A stretch of DNA of 45,654 nucleotides from Alphaproteobacteria bacterium. Its GTDB lineage: Bacteria; Pseudomonadota; Alphaproteobacteria; UBA2136; JAPPOO01. This document shows, in pieces, positions 15,316 through 23,323 of the stretch (the first letter of the stretch is position 1; each line of letters starts with the position of its first letter). Below the pieces are notes generated by a model, which did not search any database, was not told the DNA's origin, and saw only the letters and a list, made by a program, of their open reading frames with translations. The position numbers and the translations under genes are program-made. The stretch lies in contig JAPPOO010000053.1 of assembly GCA_028817875.1 (NCBI GenBank), forward strand, positions 1 through 45,654, read 5' to 3'.

Positions 15316-16507
15316 AGATACCAGTCAAGTATACCTTTCCCAGATATTGGGAGTGCTAGTAAGTTTTGGGGTCGGTATTCTTGTTGCTCGCTCCCTTGGG
15401 GCAGATGGGCGTGGCGCTTACGGTTTGATAACAGCTTACTTATTTACAGGAATTCAGTTAGGGCAATTTGGCTTAGATACACTTAACCGACGCATGGCAG
15501 CGCAAAACATTTCCATGGCTTCCGTACTAGCGGGAAATAGTATTATTCAGTCAGTTGTTTTAGGAAGTTTAGCCGCATTATGCCTGTTTATCTTTGGTTG
15601 GTTTCAGCCAATTGGGCAAATGTACCCACAAGCGTTAGCAACGGGTATGGCGGTTATTCCTTCAGCTATTCTGTTAGGGGTTTGGAACTCCCTAGCAACA
15701 GGTATGGGGCATGCTTCTGTATTGGCCCGTTCGGAAATAATGCAGCGTTGTTTATTTGTGCTTTGTGTAGGGGCAGTCTACTTATTTATCGGTATGAAAG
15801 TATGGTTGCTGATGTTCGCTTTTTTCCTAGCTTCAGGCGGTACAACTCTTTACATAGGTTGGCAACTACACAAACTGTTAGAAGGGAAATGGGGATACAA
15901 CTTAGCACTTTTCTGGCACGAACGGAAATTGCTCTTTTCAGCCTTTATTGCAGGTTTATCAACGTACTTTTTACTCAAAATAGACATGATATTGCTTGGT
16001 TTTTGGCGCCCGCTAGGGGAAATTGGCCATTATGCCGTGGCACAAACTTTAGTAGACGCCATGCTGATCTTACCAACCTCAATCGCCTTTTTGCTGCTAC
16101 CAAGGTTGGCGGCTGAAAAAGACGTTAAAAAGCGAAAAAAATTCTTTTTATGTGTACTAGGCGGAGTAGGTCTTGGGTTTGCCGCTGTAAGTGCTATTGC
16201 CGCTATTGTAGGTATATGGGCGATTCCGTTTTTATATGGCGTTTCTTTTGTAGAATCCGTTCCCATGTTCCAGTATCTTTTAATAGCAGGGGTTTTGGTG
16301 GCTATTTTTCAGGTTTGCCAAAATGCTGTAGCAGGGTATGGTAGGGCACGTTACATCTTGCTTGCGCCCGCTATTGGCCTATGCGCAAAAGTTATAGGGG
16401 GAGTGCTATTGATCCCCGAGCAAGGCGTTATAGGGGCAATTACAGCAAGCATTATCGCCTATATTTTGGCAATTACAGTTGGCCTTATGTTTGCGCTAAA
16501 AAAATAA
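15266..16507 (+). CDS. Wzx-type polysaccharide flippase (MVF/MATE-like)
   Basis: Polytopic membrane protein of 413 residues with about 12 hydrophobic helices. The N-terminus (DTSQVYLSQILGVLVSFGVG, then ARSLGADGRGAYGL) is typical of oligosaccharide flippases, where this first-helix region ends in a G-x-x-x-G-x-x-L pattern. It should translocate an undecaprenyl-linked oligosaccharide to the periplasm, consistent with the flanking sugar-nucleotide genes and the glycosyltransferase 25 bases downstream. The ATG at 15266 follows GAGGAAAG (15252-15259). A TTG at 15248 is in frame but lacks support. Confidence 0.85.
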   Translation: MPILRVMSRQNLRMLIKDTSQVYLSQILGVLVSFGVGILVARSLGADGRGAYGLITAYLFTGIQLGQFGLDTLNRRMAAQNISMASVLAGNSIIQSVVLGSLAALCLFIFGWFQPIGQMYPQALATGMAVIPSAILLGVWNSLATGMGHASVLARSEIMQRCLFVLCVGAVYLFIGMKVWLLMFAFFLASGGTTLYIGWQLHKLLEGKWGYNLALFWHERKLLFSAFIAGLSTYFLLKIDMILLGFWRPLGEIGHYAVAQTLVDAMLILPTSIAFLLLPRLAAEKDVKKRKKFFLCVLGGVGLGFAAVSAIAAIVGIWAIPFLYGVSFVESVPMFQYLLIAGVLVAIFQVCQNAVAGYGRARYILLAPAIGLCAKVIGGVLLIPEQGVIGAITASIIAYILAITVGLMFALKK

Positions 16508-16532
16508 AGAGACGAGAGAAAGTACAAGCAAA

Positions 16533-17543
16533 TTGAAAAAAGCAGCTTTTGTTCCGATTGCACCAAATTACCTGAATAACCGTATGTTTGACCGCGCTGG
16601 CGCGGTAAGCCTTAACCATGAGTTAGAAGTATTTTACGCACTACATGATGCACTAAAGGAGCGTGGGATTGAGATTGCAACGTATGACATCCATACGCCG
16701 GAAGAATCAGACTTTATCATCTACCTTGAGATGCCAAAGCAGTTACCAAAGAAAGAGCATATCCATAAAAGCTACCTAATTATCGGTGAAGTTGCAGCTG
16801 TACGCCCCGGAAACTGGGATATGAAGAAGCATGAATATTTCCATAAAATTTTTACATTTTGTGATGACATTTTAGATGGAAAAAAATACGTAAAGCTTAA
16901 CTCTTGTCGTCCATTCAGTACTGACATACCTCAAGATATATCTCACAAAGAAAAACTATGTACATTAATTGCCGGCAATAAAATCTCTAACCATCCTTTA
17001 GAGCTATACTCTGAAAGATTGGCTGCTGTACGTTGGTTTGAACAAAACCACCCCGACGAATTCGACTTTTATGGAATGGGTTGGCACAAAAAAGTGTTTA
17101 GCGGTCTACTAAGACCTTTCAACAGAGTCCACACCATAGGAAAATTGTGCCGCCCGCGTTTTAAAAGCTACAGAGGGCCTGTAGATGATAAGCAGGAAAT
17201 GTTGAAAAAATACAAATTCGCAATTGGTTTTGAAAACGCGCGAGAAATTAACGGTTATGTAACAGGGGATAAAATTTTTGACCCGATGCAAGCTGGAACA
17301 GTACCTATTTATTGGGGCGCGCCAAACATAGAAAAATATGTACCTAAAAACTGTTTCATTAACTGGGAGGATTACGGTAACTGGCCGGATATGTACCAGT
17401 ACATTAAAAACATGCCCGATAGCGAATATTTAGATTATTTAGGTCATATTACCGAGTATATTCAAAAAACAGCGGTATCAGGCGATTTTAGCGAAAAAGT
17501 ATACGTTGAAACATTGCTACGTGAAGTGGATCAGGCGAAGTAA
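16533..17543 (+). CDS. GT10-family glycosyltransferase (alpha-1,3/4-fucosyltransferase-like)
   Basis: Protein of 336 residues. The C-terminal half carries the GT10 signature: KFAIGFENAREINGYVTGDK followed by an FDPMQAGTVPIYWGAP segment and YVPKNCFINW. Known GT10 enzymes use GDP-fucose, so a GDP-activated deoxy sugar made by this island is the likely donor. There are no membrane segments, so the enzyme is cytoplasmic or peripheral. The start is a TTG at 16533, chosen because the KKAAFVPIAPNYLNN strand belongs to the fold and the next Met is 17 codons in. It lies 25 bases after the flippase and only 6 bases before ctaA. Confidence 0.85.
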   Translation: MKKAAFVPIAPNYLNNRMFDRAGAVSLNHELEVFYALHDALKERGIEIATYDIHTPEESDFIIYLEMPKQLPKKEHIHKSYLIIGEVAAVRPGNWDMKKHEYFHKIFTFCDDILDGKKYVKLNSCRPFSTDIPQDISHKEKLCTLIAGNKISNHPLELYSERLAAVRWFEQNHPDEFDFYGMGWHKKVFSGLLRPFNRVHTIGKLCRPRFKSYRGPVDDKQEMLKKYKFAIGFENAREINGYVTGDKIFDPMQAGTVPIYWGAPNIEKYVPKNCFINWEDYGNWPDMYQYIKNMPDSEYLDYLGHITEYIQKTAVSGDFSEKVYVETLLREVDQAK

Positions 17544-17549
17544 ATTTTT

Positions 17550-18506
17550 ATGTCATCCACATTGTTACTTCGGCTGGTAGGTATCACGCTCATAACAACG
17601 TACTTCGTTATAGTACTAGGTGGTGCAACTCGTGTATGGGAGGCAGGGATGAGTTGTCCGGATTGGCCTAAATGTTATGGCCTGTGGTGGCCATGGCCGG
17701 AAAGCCGTGTAGCAGGCGGCTATATGGTAGATGGCACGCACTACCAAGCATACCAAGTTGCGTTAGAATGGGGGCACCGTTTACTTGCAATGCTGACGGG
17801 GTACATGCTTTTAGGAATAACAGTGATAAGCTTTCTGCCAAAATATAGAAGCTTCAGAATATGGCCAATTGCCATTTTGTCTTGCGTTGTATTGGCTGTG
17901 CAAGTGAAATTAGGAGGCGTGACAGTTTGGTATAACAATGTACCGTGGAGTGTTGCTCTGCACCTAGGAAACGCTCTTATCTTTTTTGCCGCGTTACTAT
18001 GGCTGAGGCGTAAAGTTGCTTTGGTAGGCCAAATAGCAGTACCACCGTCAGTACCAACTTGGTTGAAAGGTTTATTTATTGGTTTTGCAGGGCTTGTTCT
18101 TCTTATAATGATGGTAGGCGCAACGGTATCTTCGTCTTACGCTGGTGGAATATGTGGTGGCTTGCCAAGTTGTGGTGGCATGTGGTGGCCGCAAGACAAT
18201 TTGCAGCAAGTGCACATGATACACCGCGCGGCAGCATTGGCTGTGTTCGCGCTATCTATCGTTTTGATGATTTGCGCAAAAAAAGTAGCACCGGAACTGC
18301 GCAAAACAGCAAAAGGGCTGCATATTTTAGTATTAGTTCAAGCAGTCTTCGGCATCATCACGTTATATAGTTTTTCTCATTATCCTTCATGGTATCAGCA
18401 GCTTAGCCTTATACACCTAGGGTGGGGGGTGTTCGTTTGGATGGGGGCCGTAGGAAGCTTGCTGACGTTACGGTATGGTAAGGCAGGAAGCTTTCATGAA
18501 CGGTAG
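17550..18506 (+). CDS. ctaA: Heme A synthase (CtaA/COX15 family)
   Basis: Eight-helix membrane enzyme of 318 residues that oxidises the C8 methyl of heme O to heme A. The opening helix reads YFVIVLGGATRVWEAGMSCP. Heme-ligand His candidates sit at 76 (EWGHR), 138, 222/225 and 289. Two Cys pairs on the outer loops (36/42 and 202/208) match the arrangement in Bacillus CtaA, which not all alphaproteobacterial COX15 proteins keep. It overlaps ctaB by 11 bases, so heme O is made and consumed by cotranslated enzymes. Confidence 0.93.
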   Translation: MSSTLLLRLVGITLITTYFVIVLGGATRVWEAGMSCPDWPKCYGLWWPWPESRVAGGYMVDGTHYQAYQVALEWGHRLLAMLTGYMLLGITVISFLPKYRSFRIWPIAILSCVVLAVQVKLGGVTVWYNNVPWSVALHLGNALIFFAALLWLRRKVALVGQIAVPPSVPTWLKGLFIGFAGLVLLIMMVGATVSSSYAGGICGGLPSCGGMWWPQDNLQQVHMIHRAAALAVFALSIVLMICAKKVAPELRKTAKGLHILVLVQAVFGIITLYSFSHYPSWYQQLSLIHLGWGVFVWMGAVGSLLTLRYGKAGSFHER

Positions 18507-19386
18507 CGTTATTAAAGATGTTTTCCAGTTAGGAAAACCAAAAATTATTGTTCTATTAGCAATTACCTGTGTAGCAGGATATTTAGTGGCAACACGAGGC
18601 AATACAGACCTCATCAACCTGAGCACTTTGTGGTGGAGTACTTTTGGCCTGTGTCTTTCCGCCATGGGAGCCAACACCATCAACATGTGGTGGGATAGAG
18701 ATATTGATTGCGTGATGAAGCGCACCCAAACAAGGCCGCTACCTAGCCGACGGATGCAGCCCAACACTGTTCTAGCTTTAGGAATAGCAGAAGGTATATT
18801 AGCATTTGTACTACTATGGGGAACGGTAAACCTTTGGACGGCTCTTATGGCTGCCAGCGGCTATCTATTTTATGTGCTCGTCTACACAATGCTGTTAAAA
18901 AGGCGAACGGTTCAAAATATTGTTATTGGCGGTGCTGCAGGAGCATTTCCTCCGCTTGTGGGGTGGGCAGCCGTGCAAGGTGATGTATCCAGCCCCATAC
19001 CTTGGGTGATGTTCGCCATTATCTTTTTTTGGACACCACCCCACTTTTGGGCATTGGCACTCATGGCAAATAAAGATTACGCAAAGGCAGGTATTCCCAT
19101 GCTACCTGTTATAAAAGGTGTGGCTGAAACAAAAGTACAAATTATGTATTACTTGTTGATATTGATTCCTATCACGCTAACGCTTGGGTTATTTGCGCCA
19201 TTTGGCTTTTTATACCTAAGTATGGCAGCAGCTTTGGGCGCATGGTGGTTATGGTTGGTGCGGAAATTACTCCTTGCAGGGGATATGGAAACGGTAGATT
19301 TTCCGCTGACAAAAAAATGTTTTATGTTCTCAGTTTATTATTTGGCGGCCCTCTTTTTTATCATGGTGTTGGATACGTTTGTTTAG
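18496..19386 (+). CDS. ctaB: Protoheme IX farnesyltransferase (heme O synthase)
   Basis: UbiA-family prenyltransferase of 296 residues with about nine helices. The first Asp-rich motif is NMWWDRDIDCVMKRTQTRP and the second lies near KDYAKAGIPMLP; both bind Mg-diphosphate. It attaches farnesyl to heme B to give heme O for CtaA. AGGAAGC precedes the ATG at 18496; an alternative Met at 18475 lies deeper in ctaA and lacks a ribosome-binding site. A hairpin follows at 19396-19421, before a convergent gene. Confidence 0.94.
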   Translation: MNGSVIKDVFQLGKPKIIVLLAITCVAGYLVATRGNTDLINLSTLWWSTFGLCLSAMGANTINMWWDRDIDCVMKRTQTRPLPSRRMQPNTVLALGIAEGILAFVLLWGTVNLWTALMAASGYLFYVLVYTMLLKRRTVQNIVIGGAAGAFPPLVGWAAVQGDVSSPIPWVMFAIIFFWTPPHFWALALMANKDYAKAGIPMLPVIKGVAETKVQIMYYLLILIPITLTLGLFAPFGFLYLSMAAALGAWWLWLVRKLLLAGDMETVDFPLTKKCFMFSVYYLAALFFIMVLDTFV

Positions 19387-19395
19387 CCTTACTGC

Positions 19396-19421
19396 CCTCA
19401 ACCTTTTTATAAAAGGTGAGG
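19396..19421. terminator. Hairpin between ctaB and a convergent gene
   Basis: CCTC-A-ACCTTTT pairs with AAAAGGT-GAGG (11 bp with one bulged base). Its position between convergent genes suggests a terminator, but there is no proper T-run on either side. Confidence 0.5.
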
Positions 19422-19434
19422 ACAGGTAGAGCAT

Positions 19435-19803
19435 TTATTGAGCCATTATAGCAGCCAAAGCCTTTGTAAACTCAAGGCTGCTACCTTCCAGATTAATTTC
19501 AGGCGCATTTCCTCCAAGTACCGCCGCTATTGCAATATCTCCGGTGCCTGTTATTTCGCTACAAACAACAGTCGTTAAAGATACATTAGAAAGTCGTTCA
19601 ACCAACACAACGTACTCCGTTCTGAGAACGCAATCATCTTCAGTTGTGGAGCCGTCATCAACTAACTGAGCATCAGTTGGTATGCTGATCTGCAATGAGT
19701 GTCCAATAGGTAAACTTTGAGGTACCGAAGTTACATAAGCTACATAAACAGGTTTGTTATCAGTAGCTTGTCCTACATAGGTAAAATTATTAGGTGTAAA
19801 CAT
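19435..19803 (-). CDS. Hypothetical beta-rich protein inserted in the oxidase cluster
   Basis: Protein of 122 residues that I do not recognise. It is acidic, rich in Thr, Val and Ser, with alternating hydrophobic stretches that suggest a beta structure, and has no signal peptide or membrane helix. The last 15 residues (EFTKALAAIMAQ end) look helical. It lies on the opposite strand between ctaB and ctaG and so interrupts a cluster that is otherwise on the plus strand. AAAGG precedes the ATG. Its upstream region holds a TTTTCGTATAC string like that of the twin promoters at 1.7 and 2.2 kb. Confidence 0.6.
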   Translation of the reverse strand: MFTPNNFTYVGQATDNKPVYVAYVTSVPQSLPIGHSLQISIPTDAQLVDDGSTTEDDCVLRTEYVVLVERLSNVSLTTVVCSEITGTGDIAIAAVLGGNAPEINLEGSSLEFTKALAAIMAQ

Positions 19804-19912
19804 AAATTAGCCTTTACTGATGTTTCTACCCCCAGTAGGGGTATTTATTTTTAATGTATTTTGTATACGAAAATTTTACTCGTATCGTCAAGTGTTTTTG
19901 GTACAGTAGGCT
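19804..19912. promoter_or_regulatory. Divergent intergenic region with GTATAC box and CCCC/GGGG hairpin
   Basis: The region between the minus-strand hypothetical gene and ctaG holds a GTATAC hexamer (19863-19868) within TTTTCGTATAC on the minus strand, and a CCCC-x-GGGG hairpin near 19829-19841 (ACCCCCAGTAGGGGTA). The ctaG promoter must lie here, but I cannot pick one convincingly. Confidence 0.35.
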
Positions 19913-20449
19913 ATGTCAAATTTCAGATTATTACTTTTATTGGCACTGGTTGTGCCTGTTATGTTAGGGGTAAGCTACGCATTTGTGCCGCTATACCGTA
20001 CGTTTTGCCAAATTTTTGGTATCCCCGTACCCACAGTTGCCGTAGGGCAGGAAGGGGAACCAAAAGGGGATTTTGAAGCTTCAGATAGATATGTAACAGT
20101 TCGGTTTATGGGGAACCAAGCAAATAAATCTCCTGTGACACTCAGGCCAATGGACACAAAATTACGTGTACAGTTAGGCCAACCTGTATTAACGGCCTAT
20201 AAAGCCGTGAACAACAAGCCAGAAGAAATGACAGGAGTAGCGGTTCACACAATTTTAGCCATGGGGCAACCAGGTGGAAACGACGCAGCCCAGTATGTGG
20301 AGTTAGAGCAATGCTTTTGTTTTGAAGAACAAATTTACCCCGCTAGCGGTACAGTCAACCTGCCACTATCGTTCACAATAACGCCAAATTTACCGAAAGA
20401 GATTCATACAATTACATTCGGTTATACGCTTTTTGAAGAACAAGGATAA
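19913..20449 (+). CDS. ctaG: Cytochrome c oxidase assembly protein CtaG (COX11)
   Basis: Copper chaperone of 178 residues that delivers CuB to oxidase subunit I. One N-terminal helix (6-25) leads to YAFVPLYRTFCQIFGIP, with the conserved Cys32, and a periplasmic Ig-like domain carries the copper site Cys134-Phe-Cys136-Phe in LEQCFCFEEQ. The C-terminal ITFGYTLF strand is standard. The hydrolase gene starts directly at its stop codon (TAAATG). Confidence 0.95.
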   Translation: MSNFRLLLLLALVVPVMLGVSYAFVPLYRTFCQIFGIPVPTVAVGQEGEPKGDFEASDRYVTVRFMGNQANKSPVTLRPMDTKLRVQLGQPVLTAYKAVNNKPEEMTGVAVHTILAMGQPGGNDAAQYVELEQCFCFEEQIYPASGTVNLPLSFTITPNLPKEIHTITFGYTLFEEQG

Positions 20450-21271
20450 ATGATGAGAAAAGCTATTTTGTTTATTTTCAGCGCTCTGCTCGGTTTGTAT
20501 ATTTTGGCAAATGGGTATCTATATAGTACGCAGGACAACCAAATATACACCCAGCGGGTAAACCGCATTGAAATTGCAGAGCTGCCAAACTATGCAATTA
20601 ATCTAAAAACAGCTGGTGGTATTATTTTGAGTGGTGTTCAGTTACCAAGTCAAAAAGAAGATGCGCCTATTATCTTAACATTTGGCGGTAATGCGCATGA
20701 TGTAACAGGGCTTGCACACTTTTTATGGAAGGATGTTTTTGAACAGCAGGCAGGGGTTGTTGGTATAAGTTACCGCGGCTACCCAAATGCCGTGGGTCAG
20801 AGCGGCGGTGTTCCCAACCAAAAAGCGTTGGAACAAGACGCACTTCAAATTTACGATATGTTTAGCCAAGAAAACAGGCCCGTTTACACAGTTGGGTATA
20901 GTTTAGGAACATACTTTGCTACTTATGTAGCAAGCCAGCGCGATGTAGCTGGCGTCGGGCTAATTGCGCCCTTTGCAAGTATGCTTAAAATGGCAACGGA
21001 TAAATACCCGTACATGTTGGTAAAACCTCTCTTAAAATCACCTTTAAGAACAGATGAATTATTGAAGGGTGTAAAAGCACCCGTCCATATTTTTGTAGCG
21101 GGGCAGGATGGCTTGATACCAGATACTCACCCATTAATATTAAAAGAAAAAGTAAAACAATTAGCAACTTACAAGGTACTAACTCACGCAACACATAACA
21201 ATGTTCTGCATGAGCCCAAGTTAGTATTAAGTTTAAGGGAGCTATTAAATAAAGATGATGTTGGCCATTAA
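20450..21271 (+). CDS. Membrane-anchored alpha/beta hydrolase
   Basis: Serine hydrolase of 273 residues with one N-terminal membrane helix (5-22). The oxyanion strand is ISYRGYPNAVG, the nucleophile lies in VGYSLGTYFA (GxSxG), an Asp in GQDGLIP and a His in THATHNNVL complete the triad. Overall it resembles the Bem46/ABHD13-like group of unknown substrate. It starts at the ctaG stop codon behind AAGGA, and ctaD follows 52 bases later. Such a gene is not a usual part of oxidase clusters, so a role in oxidase assembly is only suggested by position. Confidence 0.85.
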   Translation: MMRKAILFIFSALLGLYILANGYLYSTQDNQIYTQRVNRIEIAELPNYAINLKTAGGIILSGVQLPSQKEDAPIILTFGGNAHDVTGLAHFLWKDVFEQQAGVVGISYRGYPNAVGQSGGVPNQKALEQDALQIYDMFSQENRPVYTVGYSLGTYFATYVASQRDVAGVGLIAPFASMLKMATDKYPYMLVKPLLKSPLRTDELLKGVKAPVHIFVAGQDGLIPDTHPLILKEKVKQLATYKVLTHATHNNVLHEPKLVLSLRELLNKDDVGH

Positions 21272-21289
21272 GAAATAACCTGTTAAACT
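21261..21289 (+). promoter_or_regulatory. Possible ctaD promoter
   Basis: TTGGCC (21261-21266), a 17-base spacer and TAAACT (21284-21289) lie 35 bases before the ctaD start. AAGGAG (21308-21313) is a strong ribosome-binding site. The hexamers are only partial matches. Confidence 0.35.
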
Positions 21290-21323
21290 TCGCTCAAAAT
21301 ATGTTTCAAGGAGATTTTTTCTG

Positions 21324-22880
21324 ATGGCTGAAGCCCCTGCAAAAAGGAACTTTTTGTACTACTTAACCACTGTAAACCATAAGGACATCGGGATGATGTA
21401 CCTTATGCAGGCACTCACATTTTTATTTGTGGGCGGCTTTATGGCGTGGATTATCCGAGCTGAATTAGCCCAGCCTGGCCTACAATTCGTAGATGGCCAG
21501 ACGTTCAACCAAATGACAGCTATGCACGCAAGTGTAATGATTTTCTTTGTAATCATTCCCGCGTTTGCAGGCTTTGCAAACTATTTTATGCCAATTATGA
21601 TTGGTAGCCCCGATATGGCGTTTCCACGTCTCAATAACTGGAGCTTTTGGATTATGCCATTTTCTGCCATGTTGGCAGTTGGTTCTCTGTTTGTTCCGGG
21701 GGGAGCAATTGCAGCAGGGTGGACAGCTTACCCACCATTATCCAACGCGCTATATTCCCCGGGAGCTGGGATTGATATGTGGATTTTAGCGGTACACTTA
21801 GCAGGAGCCAGTTCCATTTTAGGAGCCCTTAACATGATTGTGACCATGTTAAACATGCGCGCACCGGGCATGACGCTTTTCAAAATGCCAATGTTCCCGT
21901 GGGCAGTTATGGTAACAGCTTGGCTGCAATTAGTTGCAACACCTGTTCTAGCAGGTGCCATTACAATGCTATTAACAGATAGAAACTTTGGGACAGCGTT
22001 CTTCAACCCTGCGGGTGGAGGGGACCCTGTCCTTTTCCAACACATTTTCTGGTTCTACAGTCACCCAGCCGTGTACATTATGATTTTACCGGGCTTTGGT
22101 ATTGTGTCTGAAGTAATTTCCACCATGAGCCGTAAAAAGCTATTCGGCTATACCAGCATGGTATGGGCGTTAATTGCTATTGCTCTGCTTGGGCAAGTTG
22201 TATGGGCCCACCATATGTACACGGTGGGGATGGATGTAAAAGCACAAGCTATGTTCATGTTTATGACAATGCTTATTGCCGTACCAACAGGTATTAAAAT
22301 CTTTAACTGGCTCGCCACAATGTGGGGTGGTTCTATTGAGTTTACAACAGCAATGAAGTTCTCTGTTGGGTTTCTTATTTTATTTACCATCGGTGGCCTT
22401 TCAGGTGTTGTACTGGCGAGTGCCCCCGTGGATTACATGATGCACGATACGTACTACGTGGTTGCACATTTCCATTACACCATGGCGGCAGGGGCGCTAT
22501 TTAGCATTATGGCTGGTGTGTACTATTGGTTCCCTAAAATGTATGGCAGAATGCTGAGCGAAAAAATCGGTTTTTTCCATTTTTGGTTAACGTTCATCGG
22601 TATGAATGTAACATTCTTCCCGCAACACTTTTTAGGAATGATGGGCATGCCGCGCCGCATTGCAGACTATAACCCCATTTATGCAGATTTAAATTTCCTA
22701 TCCAGCATGGGAGCATTCATATTTGGTTCGGCTCAGTTATTACTCGTAATTAATGTTATTCTAACTATGCGCAAACCCCAAAATGCAGGCGATAACCCTT
22801 GGGGTGGCCACACACTGGAATGGACGGTTTCATCCCCACCACCAGAGCATAACTTCCATAAAATTCCAGTAGTAAGTTAG
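21324..22880 (+). CDS. ctaD: Cytochrome c oxidase subunit I, A2-like (YSHP) type
   Basis: Heme-copper oxidase catalytic subunit of 518 residues and 12 helices. Ligands are visible: heme a His68 and His384, heme a3 His382, CuB His247, His296 and His297, and the cross-linked Tyr251. The K-channel Lys325 and D-channel Asp97 are kept. Helix VI reads WFYSHPAVYIM: Tyr245-Ser246 replace the usual Phe-Gly, and Ala replaces the proton-relaying Glu of GHPEVYIL. That is the A2 signature, seen for example in Rhodothermus caa3 oxidase, and differs from the A1 oxidases typical of alphaproteobacteria and mitochondria. No subunit II gene is in the window. Confidence 0.95.
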   Translation: MAEAPAKRNFLYYLTTVNHKDIGMMYLMQALTFLFVGGFMAWIIRAELAQPGLQFVDGQTFNQMTAMHASVMIFFVIIPAFAGFANYFMPIMIGSPDMAFPRLNNWSFWIMPFSAMLAVGSLFVPGGAIAAGWTAYPPLSNALYSPGAGIDMWILAVHLAGASSILGALNMIVTMLNMRAPGMTLFKMPMFPWAVMVTAWLQLVATPVLAGAITMLLTDRNFGTAFFNPAGGGDPVLFQHIFWFYSHPAVYIMILPGFGIVSEVISTMSRKKLFGYTSMVWALIAIALLGQVVWAHHMYTVGMDVKAQAMFMFMTMLIAVPTGIKIFNWLATMWGGSIEFTTAMKFSVGFLILFTIGGLSGVVLASAPVDYMMHDTYYVVAHFHYTMAAGALFSIMAGVYYWFPKMYGRMLSEKIGFFHFWLTFIGMNVTFFPQHFLGMMGMPRRIADYNPIYADLNFLSSMGAFIFGSAQLLLVINVILTMRKPQNAGDNPWGGHTLEWTVSSPPPEHNFHKIPVVS

Positions 22881-22888
22881 GAAGTATT

Positions 22889-23038
22889 ATGAGTTCTGTT
22901 GAGCACACCTATAAGCAAGGAACAATGGCGCCGGAAGAGCGTCAAAAGCAGCTAGCAAAACAAAATTGGATTGTTATGCTAGTTATGGTGGCTTTAGTAA
23001 TAGCCGTTGTTGCAAGTGTATTTATGGTAAGAAGTTAA
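22889..23038 (+). CDS. Small single-helix membrane protein of the oxidase cluster
   Basis: A 49-residue frame lies between ctaD and the next small gene, 8 bases after the ctaD stop, with TAGGAAG ahead of its ATG. A charged, soluble first half (MSSVEHTYKQGTMAPEERQK) leads to one hydrophobic helix (about residues 29-46), a tail-anchored layout. It sits where alphaproteobacterial clusters often carry a tiny CoxF-like gene, but sequence identity to any family is not evident to me. Confidence 0.7.
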   Translation: MSSVEHTYKQGTMAPEERQKQLAKQNWIVMLVMVALVIAVVASVFMVRS

Positions 23039-23050
23039 AGGAAATACGAT

Positions 23051-23305
23051 ATGGCCGCTAAAAAGAAAAATGAAAAGCTTCATTACGATAAAGAAGCTTT
23101 AGAGAAAGAATATACCCAAACATATGCCATGTTTATGAAGGTCATGGTGATTGGTATTGGCGGAGCCGTAGCGTTTTTCTTTGGGATGATTGTTTACCTC
23201 GGTGGTTGGAGCCACACGCCTCATAAGGAATTTTTCGACACATTCAAAGATAGATTTACAGTAGAGTACGAAGGCACAAAACTGCCGATGTATGAAAGTG
23301 AGTAA
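23051..23305 (+). CDS. Small membrane protein, possible oxidase accessory subunit
   Basis: Protein of 84 residues with a Lys/Glu-rich start, one membrane helix (about 27-51, MKVMVIGIGGAVAFFFGMIV) and a polar, probably periplasmic, tail. The pattern of Glu, Tyr and Phe just before the helix (EKEYTQTYAMFMK) recalls the aa3-type subunit IV family (PF07835), but that is a weak resemblance and the tail is longer than usual. It lies 12 bases after the 49-residue gene and 18 before ctaE, so it is surely cotranscribed with the oxidase. Confidence 0.75.
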   Translation: MAAKKKNEKLHYDKEALEKEYTQTYAMFMKVMVIGIGGAVAFFFGMIVYLGGWSHTPHKEFFDTFKDRFTVEYEGTKLPMYESE

Positions 23306-23323
23306 AGGTAAGGAAAGAACTTA

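Noticed and set aside
14082-17543. Simple GDP-fucose island
   Set aside because: A dehydratase, fucose-synthase-like SDR and GT10 would suffice for fucose, but that leaves the heptose operon, E1 pair and ColD-like enzyme unexplained. It is kept as an alternative, not as the main reading.
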